A stretch of DNA of 64,000 nucleotides from an uncultured Rothia sp. GTDB lineage: Bacteria > Actinomycetota > Actinomycetes > Actinomycetales > Micrococcaceae. The stretch spans positions 1 through 64,000 of the forward strand of contig NZ_CAKAPD010000002.1 in assembly GCF_916715725.1 (NCBI RefSeq), written 5' to 3'. Below are positions 18,140 through 26,204 of the stretch, in pieces (within the stretch, counting starts at the first letter, position 1; every line of letters starts with the position of its first letter). Below the pieces are notes generated by a model. That model did not search any database. It was not told where the DNA came from and was given only the letters and a program-made list of their open reading frames with translations. A program made the translations under genes and the position numbers.

Positions 18140-19135
18140 ATGACGCAGAATCCTCAATCCCAGAACCGTCCTCAAACCCAGAACCCGCAGTTCCAGGCTC
18201 AGAACCCGTACTCAATGACCCCTCCGCAGGCGGCGCAGCCTGCCGGTCAGTATTCCGCTCAGCAGGGTCAGCCCGGCCAGCCCGGTCAGCCTAACCAGCA
18301 GAGTCAGGCGGGCTACTATCAGGGCCAGCAGGGCTACCCGGCTCAGGCACCTCAGCAGATGCAGCAGGCGCCCTTCGCGCGCGGTGCGATTATTTCTGCC
18401 CGTAACCTGCACAAGTCGTACGGCAATAACCCGGTGCTGCGTAACGTGAGCCTGGATATTTTCCCCGGTGAGTCCGTGGCGATTATGGGTCCTTCCGGTT
18501 CCGGTAAGACCACCCTGTTGCATGCGCTCTCGGGCATTATCAAGCTCGATGCCGGTTCTGTGCTGTTCAACGGCCCGACCGGTCAGGTGGCGGTGGAGTC
18601 CCTCAGCGAGCGTGAGCGTACCTCCCTGCGCGCTAACTCGTTTGGTTTCGTGTTCCAGCAGGGTCTGCTGGTTCCCGAGCTGACCGCGGAGGAGAACGTC
18701 TCCCTCGCCGCGATGATTGCCGGTGTCCCCCGCCAGCAGGCGCGTTCCATTTCGGCTGATCTGCTGAACCGTCTGGGTCTGGGGCAGATGCTGGACCGCC
18801 GTATGGGTGAGATGTCCGGTGGTCAGGCTCAGCGTGTGGCGATTGCCCGTTCCCAGGTGAACGGTGCCCCCGTGACTTTTGCGGATGAGCCGACCGGCGC
18901 GCTGGACTCTAAGACCGCGCGTGAGGTGATGGCTCTGTTGCTGACCATGATTCCGCAGCAGGGTAAGACTCTGCTGGTGGTTACTCACGACCCGAACGTG
19001 GCGGCGGCGTGCTCCCGCGTGGTGTACCTGCAGGACGGTCAGATTGTGAGCGATCAGCGCAATAATCAGGGCGGTGTTCCCGCTCAGAACCCCGGTGCTC
19101 AGAACCTCGGCGCTCAGTCTCAGGCAGGTGCATAA
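18140..19135 (+). CDS. ABC transporter ATP-binding protein (MacB/LolD type)
   Basis: About 331 residues from the ATG at 18140, chosen because GAAGG lies five bases upstream; a start at 18128 would add four residues. The first 90 or so residues are a Gln/Pro/Asn-rich disordered head, unusual for the family. The nucleotide-binding domain has Walker A GPSGSGKTTLL, signature MSGGQAQRVAIARS, Walker B VTFADEPTGALD and the H-loop VVTHD. This ATPase type pairs with FtsX-like permeases, and the next gene is one (start overlapping as TAATG). Such pairs export peptides or lipids or work as antimicrobial-peptide resistance or mechanotransmission systems; the substrate is unknown. Confidence 0.9.
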   Translation: MTQNPQSQNRPQTQNPQFQAQNPYSMTPPQAAQPAGQYSAQQGQPGQPGQPNQQSQAGYYQGQQGYPAQAPQQMQQAPFARGAIISARNLHKSYGNNPVLRNVSLDIFPGESVAIMGPSGSGKTTLLHALSGIIKLDAGSVLFNGPTGQVAVESLSERERTSLRANSFGFVFQQGLLVPELTAEENVSLAAMIAGVPRQQARSISADLLNRLGLGQMLDRRMGEMSGGQAQRVAIARSQVNGAPVTFADEPTGALDSKTAREVMALLLTMIPQQGKTLLVVTHDPNVAAACSRVVYLQDGQIVSDQRNNQGGVPAQNPGAQNLGAQSQAGA

Positions 19136-20553
19136 TGCAAATCTATGCTCTACTCGCCAAGCGAACCCTATGGAGTTCGCAGGCGATTCTTCCCGTGCTG
19201 GCTTTTGCCGCCTCCTCGGCACTGTTTTTGACGGTTGCCGGTGGTGTTCAAGCGCTGAGTACGTGGCTTGAGCACGCCAACGTTGACCACGAAATGATCA
19301 ACCTGATGGGCATTCAGAAGCTCTACATGGGTTTGGCGTGGGTTGCCGCTCTGGTGCTGATTGTTCCGCTCTTTACCCTGGGCGCTTCGGCTGCTCGTTT
19401 GAGTGCCCGCCGCCGTGATGAGCGTCTGGCATCCCTGCGCCTGATTGGTGCTTCTACGACCCTGATTGTGGGTCTGTCTGTTGCGGACGCGCTGGTGTAC
19501 TCTCTTGTGGGTTTCATCATCGGTCTGTTGCTTTACCTGGTGCTGATTTTCCCCTTTGGCGCCCTGCACTTCATGAACGTTCCGCTGGGTGCTGAGAATA
19601 TGCTCCTGCCGGTGAGCGTGATTTTCTACTGCTTCCTGGGCTGTATGGTTCTGGCGGCTCTTAGCTCCCTCTTCGGTCTGGCGAAGGTCAGCATCAGCCC
19701 GCTGGGTGTGCGTACCCGCGCGAAGGCTGGTTCCGCCGGTTACATTGCTCTGGGTATCGGTGTTGTTCTGGTCATTGCCGTGATGATTCTGGCATCGACC
19801 TCAAAGGGTTTTAGCATGTTCTCACCCTTCCAGGATGGCGGTGCCGATAGCGCGATTAAGAACCTAGCGATTTTCATTGCTCTGCCGGGTCTGCTGATGA
19901 TGGTTGCTATCGACCTGATTGGTACCTTCCTGGTGTGGGCGTACGCAAAGATTCGTGTGCGCATGACCCAGAAGGCGTCGGTTCTGCTGGGTTATCGTGC
20001 GGTGCTAGAGTCCCCGCGCGGGGCGTGGCGTCAGGTTTCGGGTGTGGCGCTGTCGACCTTCTTGGTGACCTTCTTCGGCCCCATCCTGATTCTGGCGGGT
20101 GAGATGAACAAAACGGCGAAGGAGGTAGGCCCCGCCGCCGGCCCCTTCATGACCATCATGTCGGACATGTTCCAGGGCATGCTGCTCATGCTGTTCTTCT
20201 CGTACCTGCTGGTCACTCTCTCCGCAGTGTTGAACCAGAGCGCCGCCATTTACGAGCGTGGTTCCCTGTACTCTTCGCTGAATATGATGGGTACCCCCAC
20301 GAGGATGTTGCAGGCTTCGCGCCTTACCGTGGTTTTCGGTCCGCTGGTGCTCATTAGCGTGGTTTCTGCGCTGCTGGGTCTGCCGCTGACGGCATTGATT
20401 GCGGCGCAGGGTCTTTCCGGTGAGATTCTGACGAAGATGTTCGGTATGACCTTCGGCGCTATTGCGCTGGGTCTGGCGCTGGTCTATGTGGGCCTGTTGG
20501 CGACTATTCCGTTTATGCGTCAGGTGACTCACAAGCCGGTGTCCGCTCTCTAA
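19135..20553 (+). CDS. FtsX-like ABC transporter permease
   Basis: 472 residues with about ten membrane segments. The N-terminal half has the motif SAARLSARRRDERLASLRLIGAS, the cytoplasmic coupling segment typical of FtsX/BceB-like permeases, and the C-terminal half has the matching SAAIYERGSLYSSLNMMGTP. So the protein carries two copies of the permease core. There is no large extracellular domain of the BceB kind. It forms a unit with the ATPase before it through a TAATG overlap. No two-component system lies beside it, which would have pointed to a bacitracin-type resistance module. Confidence 0.88.
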   Translation: MQIYALLAKRTLWSSQAILPVLAFAASSALFLTVAGGVQALSTWLEHANVDHEMINLMGIQKLYMGLAWVAALVLIVPLFTLGASAARLSARRRDERLASLRLIGASTTLIVGLSVADALVYSLVGFIIGLLLYLVLIFPFGALHFMNVPLGAENMLLPVSVIFYCFLGCMVLAALSSLFGLAKVSISPLGVRTRAKAGSAGYIALGIGVVLVIAVMILASTSKGFSMFSPFQDGGADSAIKNLAIFIALPGLLMMVAIDLIGTFLVWAYAKIRVRMTQKASVLLGYRAVLESPRGAWRQVSGVALSTFLVTFFGPILILAGEMNKTAKEVGPAAGPFMTIMSDMFQGMLLMLFFSYLLVTLSAVLNQSAAIYERGSLYSSLNMMGTPTRMLQASRLTVVFGPLVLISVVSALLGLPLTALIAAQGLSGEILTKMFGMTFGAIALGLALVYVGLLATIPFMRQVTHKPVSAL

Positions 20554-20569
20554 GCTGTTTTAGCTTCTG

Positions 20570-20606
20570 CCCTCCCGTTGCGTCCGTTCTGGATGCGGCG
20601 GGAGGG
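20570..20606 (+). terminator. Terminator after the ABC permease gene
   Basis: CCCTCCCG pairs with CGGGAGGG, with an inner GC-rich stem, and is followed by TTTCTTT on the plus strand. Confidence 0.8.
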
Positions 20607-20756
20607 TTTCTTTATGCCCGCGTTTGTGCTGCATACTTTTGTGCTGCGTGCTTATACTGCGTGCTTTTGTGCCCTCACCCGGTTCGCGCCCTGCATGTTT
20701 TCTCACGCACCGAGCCACCGCTTCCATAGCCTAAAACCCTGTGAGAGACTGACATT

Positions 20757-21521
20757 ATGTTTGAACACACAGTACCCTCCGATTGGTTCCCCCGCTGCGC
20801 AATCTTCGACTGCGACGGCATCCTCCTCGACTCCGAGACCGTCTGGAACGATGTGCAGCGTGAGCTTTTCGCCCGCTGGTCTGTTCCCTTCACCGAGGAG
20901 GTGGAGCATCGCCTCACCGGCCTGGCAGCAGCCGACGTCGCGCAGGAGCTTGCCCTGCTCTCCTACGAGGCGCAGAACGGCCAGAAGCCGAATGTTGCCT
21001 CCGCAGAGTACGCCGAACACCATGAACGCGTGATGAAGGACCTGCTCACCACCGAGCACGAGGTCATCAGCTCCGGCGTGGACCTGATTGAGGGTGCGCA
21101 GAAGTTCCTGGGCTTCCTGAGTGAGCACATGCCGGTTGCGGTGGCGTCGAACTCCACCGCGAACATTCTGACCCTGAAAATGGAAAGCTACGGTTACGCC
21201 CCGCTGGTGCGCACCTGGGTCAGCAGCAACGACGTTCCGGCCGGTAAGCCCGCCCCGGACATGTACCTGGAGGCGGCACGTCGCCTCGGCTTTGAAGGTC
21301 ACGAGGCGCTGGCGTTCGAGGACTCCCCCGCGGGCGCGCAGGCGGCACGTGACGCCGGTACGAAGGTCATGATTTACGTTCCGGAAGGCACCGACCCGGC
21401 AAAGGCACCGGCCGGTTTTGGGCGCTTCGATTCGTTCAATGACCCGCAGCTCTGGGAGGCGGCACGCACCTGGATCGCCAAGCTTGAGGCGGCGCAGCAG
21501 TCCGAAGCAGCGCAGGGCTAA
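20757..21521 (+). CDS. HAD family phosphatase
   Basis: 254 residues. HAD motif I is IFDCDGILLDSE (residues 14-25) with the nucleophile Asp16 or its neighbour pair; motif II is VASNST (near 124), motif III lies in the stretch with GKPAPDMYLEAA (Lys near 164), and motif IV is FEDSPAGAQAA. The helical cap between motifs I and II (about 30-95) is of the beta-phosphoglucomutase-like type. Likely substrates are phosphosugars or phosphoglycolate; the sequence does not fix which. It is a single gene. Its terminator has been split by the IS element downstream. Confidence 0.88.
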   Translation: MFEHTVPSDWFPRCAIFDCDGILLDSETVWNDVQRELFARWSVPFTEEVEHRLTGLAAADVAQELALLSYEAQNGQKPNVASAEYAEHHERVMKDLLTTEHEVISSGVDLIEGAQKFLGFLSEHMPVAVASNSTANILTLKMESYGYAPLVRTWVSSNDVPAGKPAPDMYLEAARRLGFEGHEALAFEDSPAGAQAARDAGTKVMIYVPEGTDPAKAPAGFGRFDSFNDPQLWEAARTWIAKLEAAQQSEAAQG

Positions 21522-21626
21522 GCAGCTAGCGTCCCCTCCCCTAGCGCAAAGGAACCAGACACAAAGAAAGACCCCCGGCCCGCTCTGAACTGCGCCCCGA
21601 AACTTGGACGCTTTAAATAGTAGCCG

Positions 21627-22487
21627 CTATGCAGCTTCCCTCAGGGCCTGAACCCGGTACTCCACCGGAGTCAGGCCCTTAAGCTTTACCTGCCGCCTTG
21701 CTGTATTCCAATGCGTAATATACGCATCAAGGTCAGCTTTGAAACTCTCAAAAGTCAGCCAGTCCTGCCCACGAAAAAACTCATCCTTAAGATGCCCAAA
21801 GACCTGCTCAGTGGCGCCATTATCAATGCAGTTACCTTTACGTGACATGCTCTGGATAAAACCATTATCAGCAAGCGTTCTAACATAGAACTCGTGCTGA
21901 TACTGCCACCCCATATCCGAATGCAAAATCGGCTCAGCCCCTGCAGGCTTGGCATCCACGAGTACCTGAAGCATCTCTTGCTGCTGGGCAAGATTAGGGC
22001 ACATCGAGATCGAGTGGGCAACAATCTCCTTGCTGGCAAAGTCATAAACCGGAGCGAGATAGGCCTTACCGAAGGAGAGCTTAAACTCGGTAACATCGGT
22101 ACCCAGTTTCTGCCAAGGACCAGTCGCCGTGAAGTTGCGACCGATGATGTTGGCGAAACTTTGCCCCACATCCCCCTTGTAGGAGTTGTACCTGCGGTAG
22201 GCCCTCTCACGGCGTATACCGCAACGCAACCCCATCTGACGCATCATCTTCAAAACCGTCTTATCAGCGATACGCACCCCTGCCTCAGCGCGCAGGCACA
22301 TGGCCACCTGCCTGTGACCACACCCGTTGGGCGTTCGCGAAAAGATCTGTGTGACCTTGGGACGTAACCGCACTCTGGTTGGCTGCCAGGGGTGAGCCAG
22401 CGCGTAGTAGTAGCTCGACCTGGCAAGACCAGCCACCTCAAGGAGATCACGCACCGCGTGTCCCTGCCCTGAAAGCTCAGCGACCAC
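21627..22487 (-). CDS. IS3-family transposase OrfB (DDE integrase core)
   Basis: 286 residues from a GTG whose first base is the last base of the orfA stop codon. The N-terminal part has the HTH_21-type segment (CGHRQVAMCLRAEAG), followed by the rve integrase core with the three acidic residues in GTDVTEF, HSDMGWQYQ and ATEQVFGHLKDE. All are present, so the enzyme looks active. It is normally made as an OrfA-OrfB fusion by a -1 frameshift; the -1 frame is open from the A6 run at 22538-22543 down to the orfB start. Confidence 0.93.
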   Translation of the reverse strand: MVAELSGQGHAVRDLLEVAGLARSSYYYALAHPWQPTRVRLRPKVTQIFSRTPNGCGHRQVAMCLRAEAGVRIADKTVLKMMRQMGLRCGIRRERAYRRYNSYKGDVGQSFANIIGRNFTATGPWQKLGTDVTEFKLSFGKAYLAPVYDFASKEIVAHSISMCPNLAQQQEMLQVLVDAKPAGAEPILHSDMGWQYQHEFYVRTLADNGFIQSMSRKGNCIDNGATEQVFGHLKDEFFRGQDWLTFESFKADLDAYITHWNTARRQVKLKGLTPVEYRVQALREAA

Positions 22488-22999
22488 TAGGGCTTTGTCC
22501 CGGTTTGGGAGCGCTTCTGCGCCTTCAGGGCAATCGATTTTTTGAGGTACGCCACCTGCGCCTCAAGCTTGCGCACACGCTCTTCGAGTTCTTCCTCACG
22601 CGTTGGTGGCAACGCCCGCACCGACCCCTTCGGCCTGCCCTTGGGCTTAGGCTTAAGCGCCTGCGCGCCGCCCTGCCGGTACAGTCTGCACCACTGCTTC
22701 AACGGTGTTGCGCTTGCAATACCGAAATGCACCATCGCCTCGGGCTTACTCATCCCACCATCAACCACAGCCGCCGCTGCGGCGACCTTGGTCTCATAGT
22801 CGTATTTGGTTCGCTTTACTCCCATGGCAAGAAGCCCGTCCTTCCCGATGACGCGGTACATTTTCTGCCACTCTCTCACAGTCGCGGCAGACATACCAAG
22901 CCTCCTGGCGGTCAGACCATAGCCGAATCCTCTCTCAAACATCTGCGCTGCCTGCTCCCGGAGCAGACGATCATGTCTCATTCCCAGATTGATAGACAT
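22487..22999 (-). CDS. IS3-family transposase OrfA (helix-turn-helix)
   Basis: 170 residues. It has a helix-turn-helix region (AQMFERGFGYGLTARRLGMS, then ATVREWQKMYRVIGKDGLL) and a second one further on, a basic stretch, and a C-terminal leucine-zipper-like coiled coil (EEELEERVRKLEAQVAYLKK, about 133-153), the usual OrfA layout of the IS150 group. It binds the inverted repeats. It starts at ATG with GGGAGGCTTTTC upstream, very near the right end of the element. Confidence 0.9.
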   Translation of the reverse strand: MSINLGMRHDRLLREQAAQMFERGFGYGLTARRLGMSAATVREWQKMYRVIGKDGLLAMGVKRTKYDYETKVAAAAAVVDGGMSKPEAMVHFGIASATPLKQWCRLYRQGGAQALKPKPKGRPKGSVRALPPTREEELEERVRKLEAQVAYLKKSIALKAQKRSQTGTKP

Positions 23000-23120
23000 G
23001 AAAAGCCTCCCGTTTCTTGGACTTTATTTTCGTTGTCCAAGAAACGGGAGGCAGTTCACTCCTCAGGAGCAGACCGGGGGTCTTCTATGCTTTATCAGCT
23101 TGTACCTAAGCGGTACGAGT

Positions 23121-23816
23121 TTATCGGCGCATAACCTTCTTCGCCAGTGCGTTACCGATGAACTGAACCAGCTGAACCAGGACGATAATAATCGCCACAA
23201 CAGCCCAGGTGATCTCATCGTTGAAGCGCTGGTAGCCGTCCACAATCGCGATCTTACCCAGACCACCGGCACCCACGTAACCGGCCATAGCGGACATATC
23301 CACCACGCCGATAACGAGGAAGGTGTAACCCAGGATTAGCGGGCCAAGTGCCTCGGGAATCATCACGGTGAACAGGATGGTCAGCTTCGAAGCGCCCATC
23401 GCGCGGGCCGCCTCAATCACACCCGGGTCAATGGAGACCATGTTCTGCTCCACGATACGGGCAATTGCGAACGCAGCACCGAAGCTCATCGCGAAAACCG
23501 CAGCGTTCACGCCCAGGCGGGTACCCACCACGGCGCTCGTCAGCGGGCCCAGCGCCGCAATCAGGATAATGAACGGAATCGGGCGAATCACGTTCACCAG
23601 AATGTTCAGGATCGTGTACACGAAACGGTTCTGGAAAATATTACCTGCACGGGTGGTGTACAGCAGAGCACCCACAATCAGGCCAACCAGACCGGCACAC
23701 AGCATGGTGATAGACACCATGTAGAACGTATCGCCGATAGCCGGGAGCAGCTTCTCGGGCAGGAACTCAGACCAGTCAGTCTTAGACGCAGCCAGCGGAA
23801 GAGTAGTAGCAAACAT
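23121..23816 (-). CDS. metI: Methionine ABC transporter permease
   Basis: 231 residues with five predicted membrane segments and the binding-protein-dependent permease coupling motif (EAARAMGASKLTILFTVMIPEALG near 135-158). It forms the channel of the MetNIQ importer for methionine. The ATG follows the metN stop with no gap (TAA then ATG), so the two are translated together. It is the last gene of the unit; its terminator once lay at 21570-21585 joined to 23061-23090 and is now interrupted by the IS. Confidence 0.93.
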   Translation of the reverse strand: MFATTLPLAASKTDWSEFLPEKLLPAIGDTFYMVSITMLCAGLVGLIVGALLYTTRAGNIFQNRFVYTILNILVNVIRPIPFIILIAALGPLTSAVVGTRLGVNAAVFAMSFGAAFAIARIVEQNMVSIDPGVIEAARAMGASKLTILFTVMIPEALGPLILGYTFLVIGVVDMSAMAGYVGAGGLGKIAIVDGYQRFNDEITWAVVAIIIVLVQLVQFIGNALAKKVMRR

Positions 23817-24872
23817 TTAGCGCACCTCCTGCACGCGAGCAACGGTCTTCAGTTCAGCAACAGCGGCATCAATGCTGGTGATTTCGCCGAGAAGTTCCAG
23901 GGTGAGGGTACCGTACGCCTTGCCCTGCAGGGTCTCAATACCGCCGCCCACAATGTTGAAGCGGACGTTACGGGCACCCAGGTAGGACAGCACCTTACCG
24001 AGCTCCTGGTTACCCTCCACGATTTCAACGTTGATGAGGTAACCCTTGTGGTTAGCGCGCAGCTCAGCCGCCTCCTTGCCGGTGGGGGCAAGCTTGACGG
24101 TGGTTGCCACGAACAGCTTCGCCACGTCGGTCTGCGGGTTGGAGAAGACGTCGTAGACGTTGCCCTGCTCCACCACACGACCGGACTCCATGACCGCCAC
24201 ACGGTCAGCGATGCTGGAGACCACGTCCATCTCATGGGTAATCACCACGACGGTCACGCCCAGTTCACGGTTCACACGCTTAAGGAGCGCAAGCACTTCA
24301 TGAGTGGTTTCCGGATCCAGCGCGCTGGTGGACTCGTCCGCCAGCAGCAGTGCGGGGTTGGTCGCGAGCGCACGGGCAATACCCACACGCTGCTTCTGAC
24401 CGCCCGAAAGCTGGTTCGGGTAGTGGCCTGCACGGTCGGCAAGACCCACGAACTCGAGCATTTCCAGGGCGCGGGCGCGGCGGTCCTTCTTAGACCAGCC
24501 GGCAATCTTCAGGGGGAACTCAACGTTACCGAGCACGGTGCGGGAGTTCATCAGGTTGAACTGCTGGAAGATCATGCCGATGTTGGTGCGTGCTTCGCGC
24601 AGTTCGGAGTCGCGCTTGCCGGAAATTTCGAAGCCGCCAACGGTCAGGGTGCCACTGGTGGTGGTTTCCAGGCCGTTAATGAGGCGGACCAGGGTGGACT
24701 TACCGGCGCCGGAGTAGCCGATAATTGCAAAGATTTCACCGCGGTTAATGGTGAGGGAGACGTTGTCGACAGCAACTACTGCCTTGGGGCCGTTGCCGAA
24801 GACCTTGGAGACTCCGTCCAGAACCACCATGGGCGAGGTGCTGTCGCCGAAGCTCTGTGCCAGTTCACTCAT
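23817..24872 (-). CDS. metN: Methionine ABC transporter ATP-binding protein
   Basis: 351 residues. The ATPase domain has Walker A GYSGAGKSTLVRL, signature LSGGQKQRVGIARAL, Walker B LLLADESTSALD and the H-loop VVITHEMD. The C-terminal NIL domain (about 270-351) is the methionine-sensing domain that inhibits transport when the cell is full of methionine. The gene order metQ-metN-metI is transcribed leftward. A hairpin at 24927-24988 separates it from metQ. The start has no strong ribosome binding site, which fits coupling or control through that hairpin. Confidence 0.95.
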   Translation of the reverse strand: MSELAQSFGDSTSPMVVLDGVSKVFGNGPKAVVAVDNVSLTINRGEIFAIIGYSGAGKSTLVRLINGLETTTSGTLTVGGFEISGKRDSELREARTNIGMIFQQFNLMNSRTVLGNVEFPLKIAGWSKKDRRARALEMLEFVGLADRAGHYPNQLSGGQKQRVGIARALATNPALLLADESTSALDPETTHEVLALLKRVNRELGVTVVVITHEMDVVSSIADRVAVMESGRVVEQGNVYDVFSNPQTDVAKLFVATTVKLAPTGKEAAELRANHKGYLINVEIVEGNQELGKVLSYLGARNVRFNIVGGGIETLQGKAYGTLTLELLGEITSIDAAVAELKTVARVQEVR

Positions 24873-24926
24873 AAATATGTATCCGTAAATGTCGTGGTTG
24901 GGGCGCTAAAGGGCCTTAACGCCGTT

Positions 24927-24988
24927 ACGCAAAGGACGGTAAGCCTATCGTGACCCGCATCGGGTTCTTAGACTTACCGCCTTTGCGT
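24927..24988 (-). other. Intercistronic branched hairpin between metQ and metN
   Basis: ACGCAAAGG-CGGTAAG pairs with CTTACCG-CCTTTGCGT (one mismatch in the middle), and a smaller CCCG/CGGG hairpin lies in its loop. No T run follows, so it is not a classical terminator. It may stabilise the metQ message or damp expression of metN and metI. Confidence 0.65.
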
Positions 24989-25017
24989 ATGCCTAGAGGA
25001 GGCGTGTATTGAGAAGA

Positions 25018-25899
25018 TTACTTCTTAGCGCGCAGCTTGGCTTCTTCGTTAGCCAGGGACTGACGCAGCTCGTCGGTGCTCACGTTGACCTCAACGGCGG
25101 TGCCGCGGGTCTCTTCCTGAACGACGTCCATGACGGCCTTGGAGTGGAAGAGTTCAACAATCTTCTTGTAGGTCTCGTCGTCAGCCTTGTCCTTCTGAGC
25201 AACGAAGAGGTTCACGTACTTGATTGCCGAGGGGTCGGTCTTGGGGTCGTCCTGAGCCAGTGCGTCTGCGGGCTTCAGGCCTGCATCCTTGAGGAAGTCG
25301 TTGTTAACGACTGCGCCGTCAGCAGACTCCATGCCAACCACGGTCTGGGTTGCGTCGACGGGGGTGACCTTCACCTTGGAGTTAGCGGTGTCCACGTCGT
25401 CGATGGTGGGTGCGTCAACGTCAGCGTTCTTGAAGGTAACCAGACCGTTGGTCTTCAGCAGCTTCAGTGCGCGTGCTTCGTTCACGGTGTCGTTCGGGAT
25501 AACGATTTCGCCACCCTGGGGGATGTCAGCCAGCTTGGAGTGCTTCTTGGAGAACAGAGCCATCGGGTAGATGACGGTCGGGCCGACAATCTGCAGGTCC
25601 TTGTTAGCGCTCACGTTGTAGTTAGACAGGTACGCGATGTGCTGGAAGCGGTTCATGTCGATGTCACCGGCGTCCAGTGCGGGGTTCGGCTCGGTGTAAG
25701 CGCTGAACTCCTTGTACTCAATGTCGATACCCTGCTTCTTAGCTTCTTCCTTCAGGGTCTTGTTGAACTTCTCAGAGCCAACCACACCGATGGTGACCTT
25801 CTTGGAGCTGGAGGAAGAGGAGGAGGAGTTGGTGGAACCGCAGGCTGCCAGGCCAAAGACCATGGGGACAACTGCGAGTGCAGCAGCAAACTTCTTCAC
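25018..25899 (-). CDS. metQ: Methionine-binding lipoprotein
   Basis: 293 residues from GTG at 25899; the longer frame has no signal-peptide-like start. The signal is lipoprotein type: KK, then a hydrophobic core and the lipobox LAAC with Cys20. A Ser-rich tether of eight serines follows. The mature part is the NLPA/MetQ family (VTIGVVGSEKF, SAYTEPNPALDAGDIDMNRFQH and VIPNDTVNEARALKLL). It catches methionine outside the membrane and hands it to MetNI. It is first in the operon. A 10-base repeat array lies upstream at 26055-26080. Confidence 0.93.
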   Translation of the reverse strand: MKKFAAALAVVPMVFGLAACGSTNSSSSSSSSKKVTIGVVGSEKFNKTLKEEAKKQGIDIEYKEFSAYTEPNPALDAGDIDMNRFQHIAYLSNYNVSANKDLQIVGPTVIYPMALFSKKHSKLADIPQGGEIVIPNDTVNEARALKLLKTNGLVTFKNADVDAPTIDDVDTANSKVKVTPVDATQTVVGMESADGAVVNNDFLKDAGLKPADALAQDDPKTDPSAIKYVNLFVAQKDKADDETYKKIVELFHSKAVMDVVQEETRGTAVEVNVSTDELRQSLANEEAKLRAKK

Positions 25900-26054
25900 G
25901 GCTATGAATCTTTCTGTTGAATGATGATGCGTTCCGCCGGGTGCTGACGTTGGTATTAGCACGTCCGATGGGAATGATGATGGGACAATTACAGCACGCG
26001 CGGGGGCGGGTGTGGAAGTTAAGAGCTATTCATGAGACACAGAACGTCAAGGTC

Positions 26055-26080
26055 GTCATATTTTGTCATATTTCGTCATA
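26055..26080. repeat. Three GTCATA repeats at 10-base spacing upstream of metQ
   Basis: GTCATA occurs at 26055, 26065 and 26075, with TTTT or TTTC between copies. The helical-turn spacing suggests a protein-binding array that may act in metQ control, about 160 bases before the metQ start. No SAM riboswitch could be recognised there. Confidence 0.5.
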
Positions 26081-26136
26081 CGGTGATTATTTCCAGGTCA
26101 CAAAGCGCCATTATCGGTGTATTCAGGCGCACACAA

Positions 26137-26172
26137 AACGCCGGCAAGGGTATGAAAACCCAAGCCGGCGTT
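26137..26172 (-). terminator. Terminator after the acyl-CoA ligase gene
   Basis: AACGCCGGC pairs with GCCGGCGTT, with an inner GGGT/ACCC. The minus strand continues GTTTTGTG. Confidence 0.75.
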
Positions 26173-26204
26173 CATAAAACGGGCAATCAGCGAGCCGCTA
26201 GCGC

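Larger units (their letters stand above)
21586..23060 (-). mobile_element. IS3-family insertion sequence, IS150-like, intact
   Basis: A complete element of 1475 bases. The ends are imperfect inverted repeats of 24 bases beginning TGAACTGC and ending CTTGGAC, matching at 19 positions. The 3-base target duplication CTC flanks it (21583-21585 and 23061-23063). It contains orfA and orfB, overlapping by one base as in other IS3 elements. It landed in the middle of a hairpin: the bases on each side (AGACCCCCGG on the left, CCGGGGGTCT on the right) form the two arms of a terminator. Confidence 0.93.

Noticed and set aside
25900..26130. SAM riboswitch upstream of metQ
   Set aside because: I could not build the P1-P4 stems or the kink-turn in this stretch; only the GTCATA repeats stand out.
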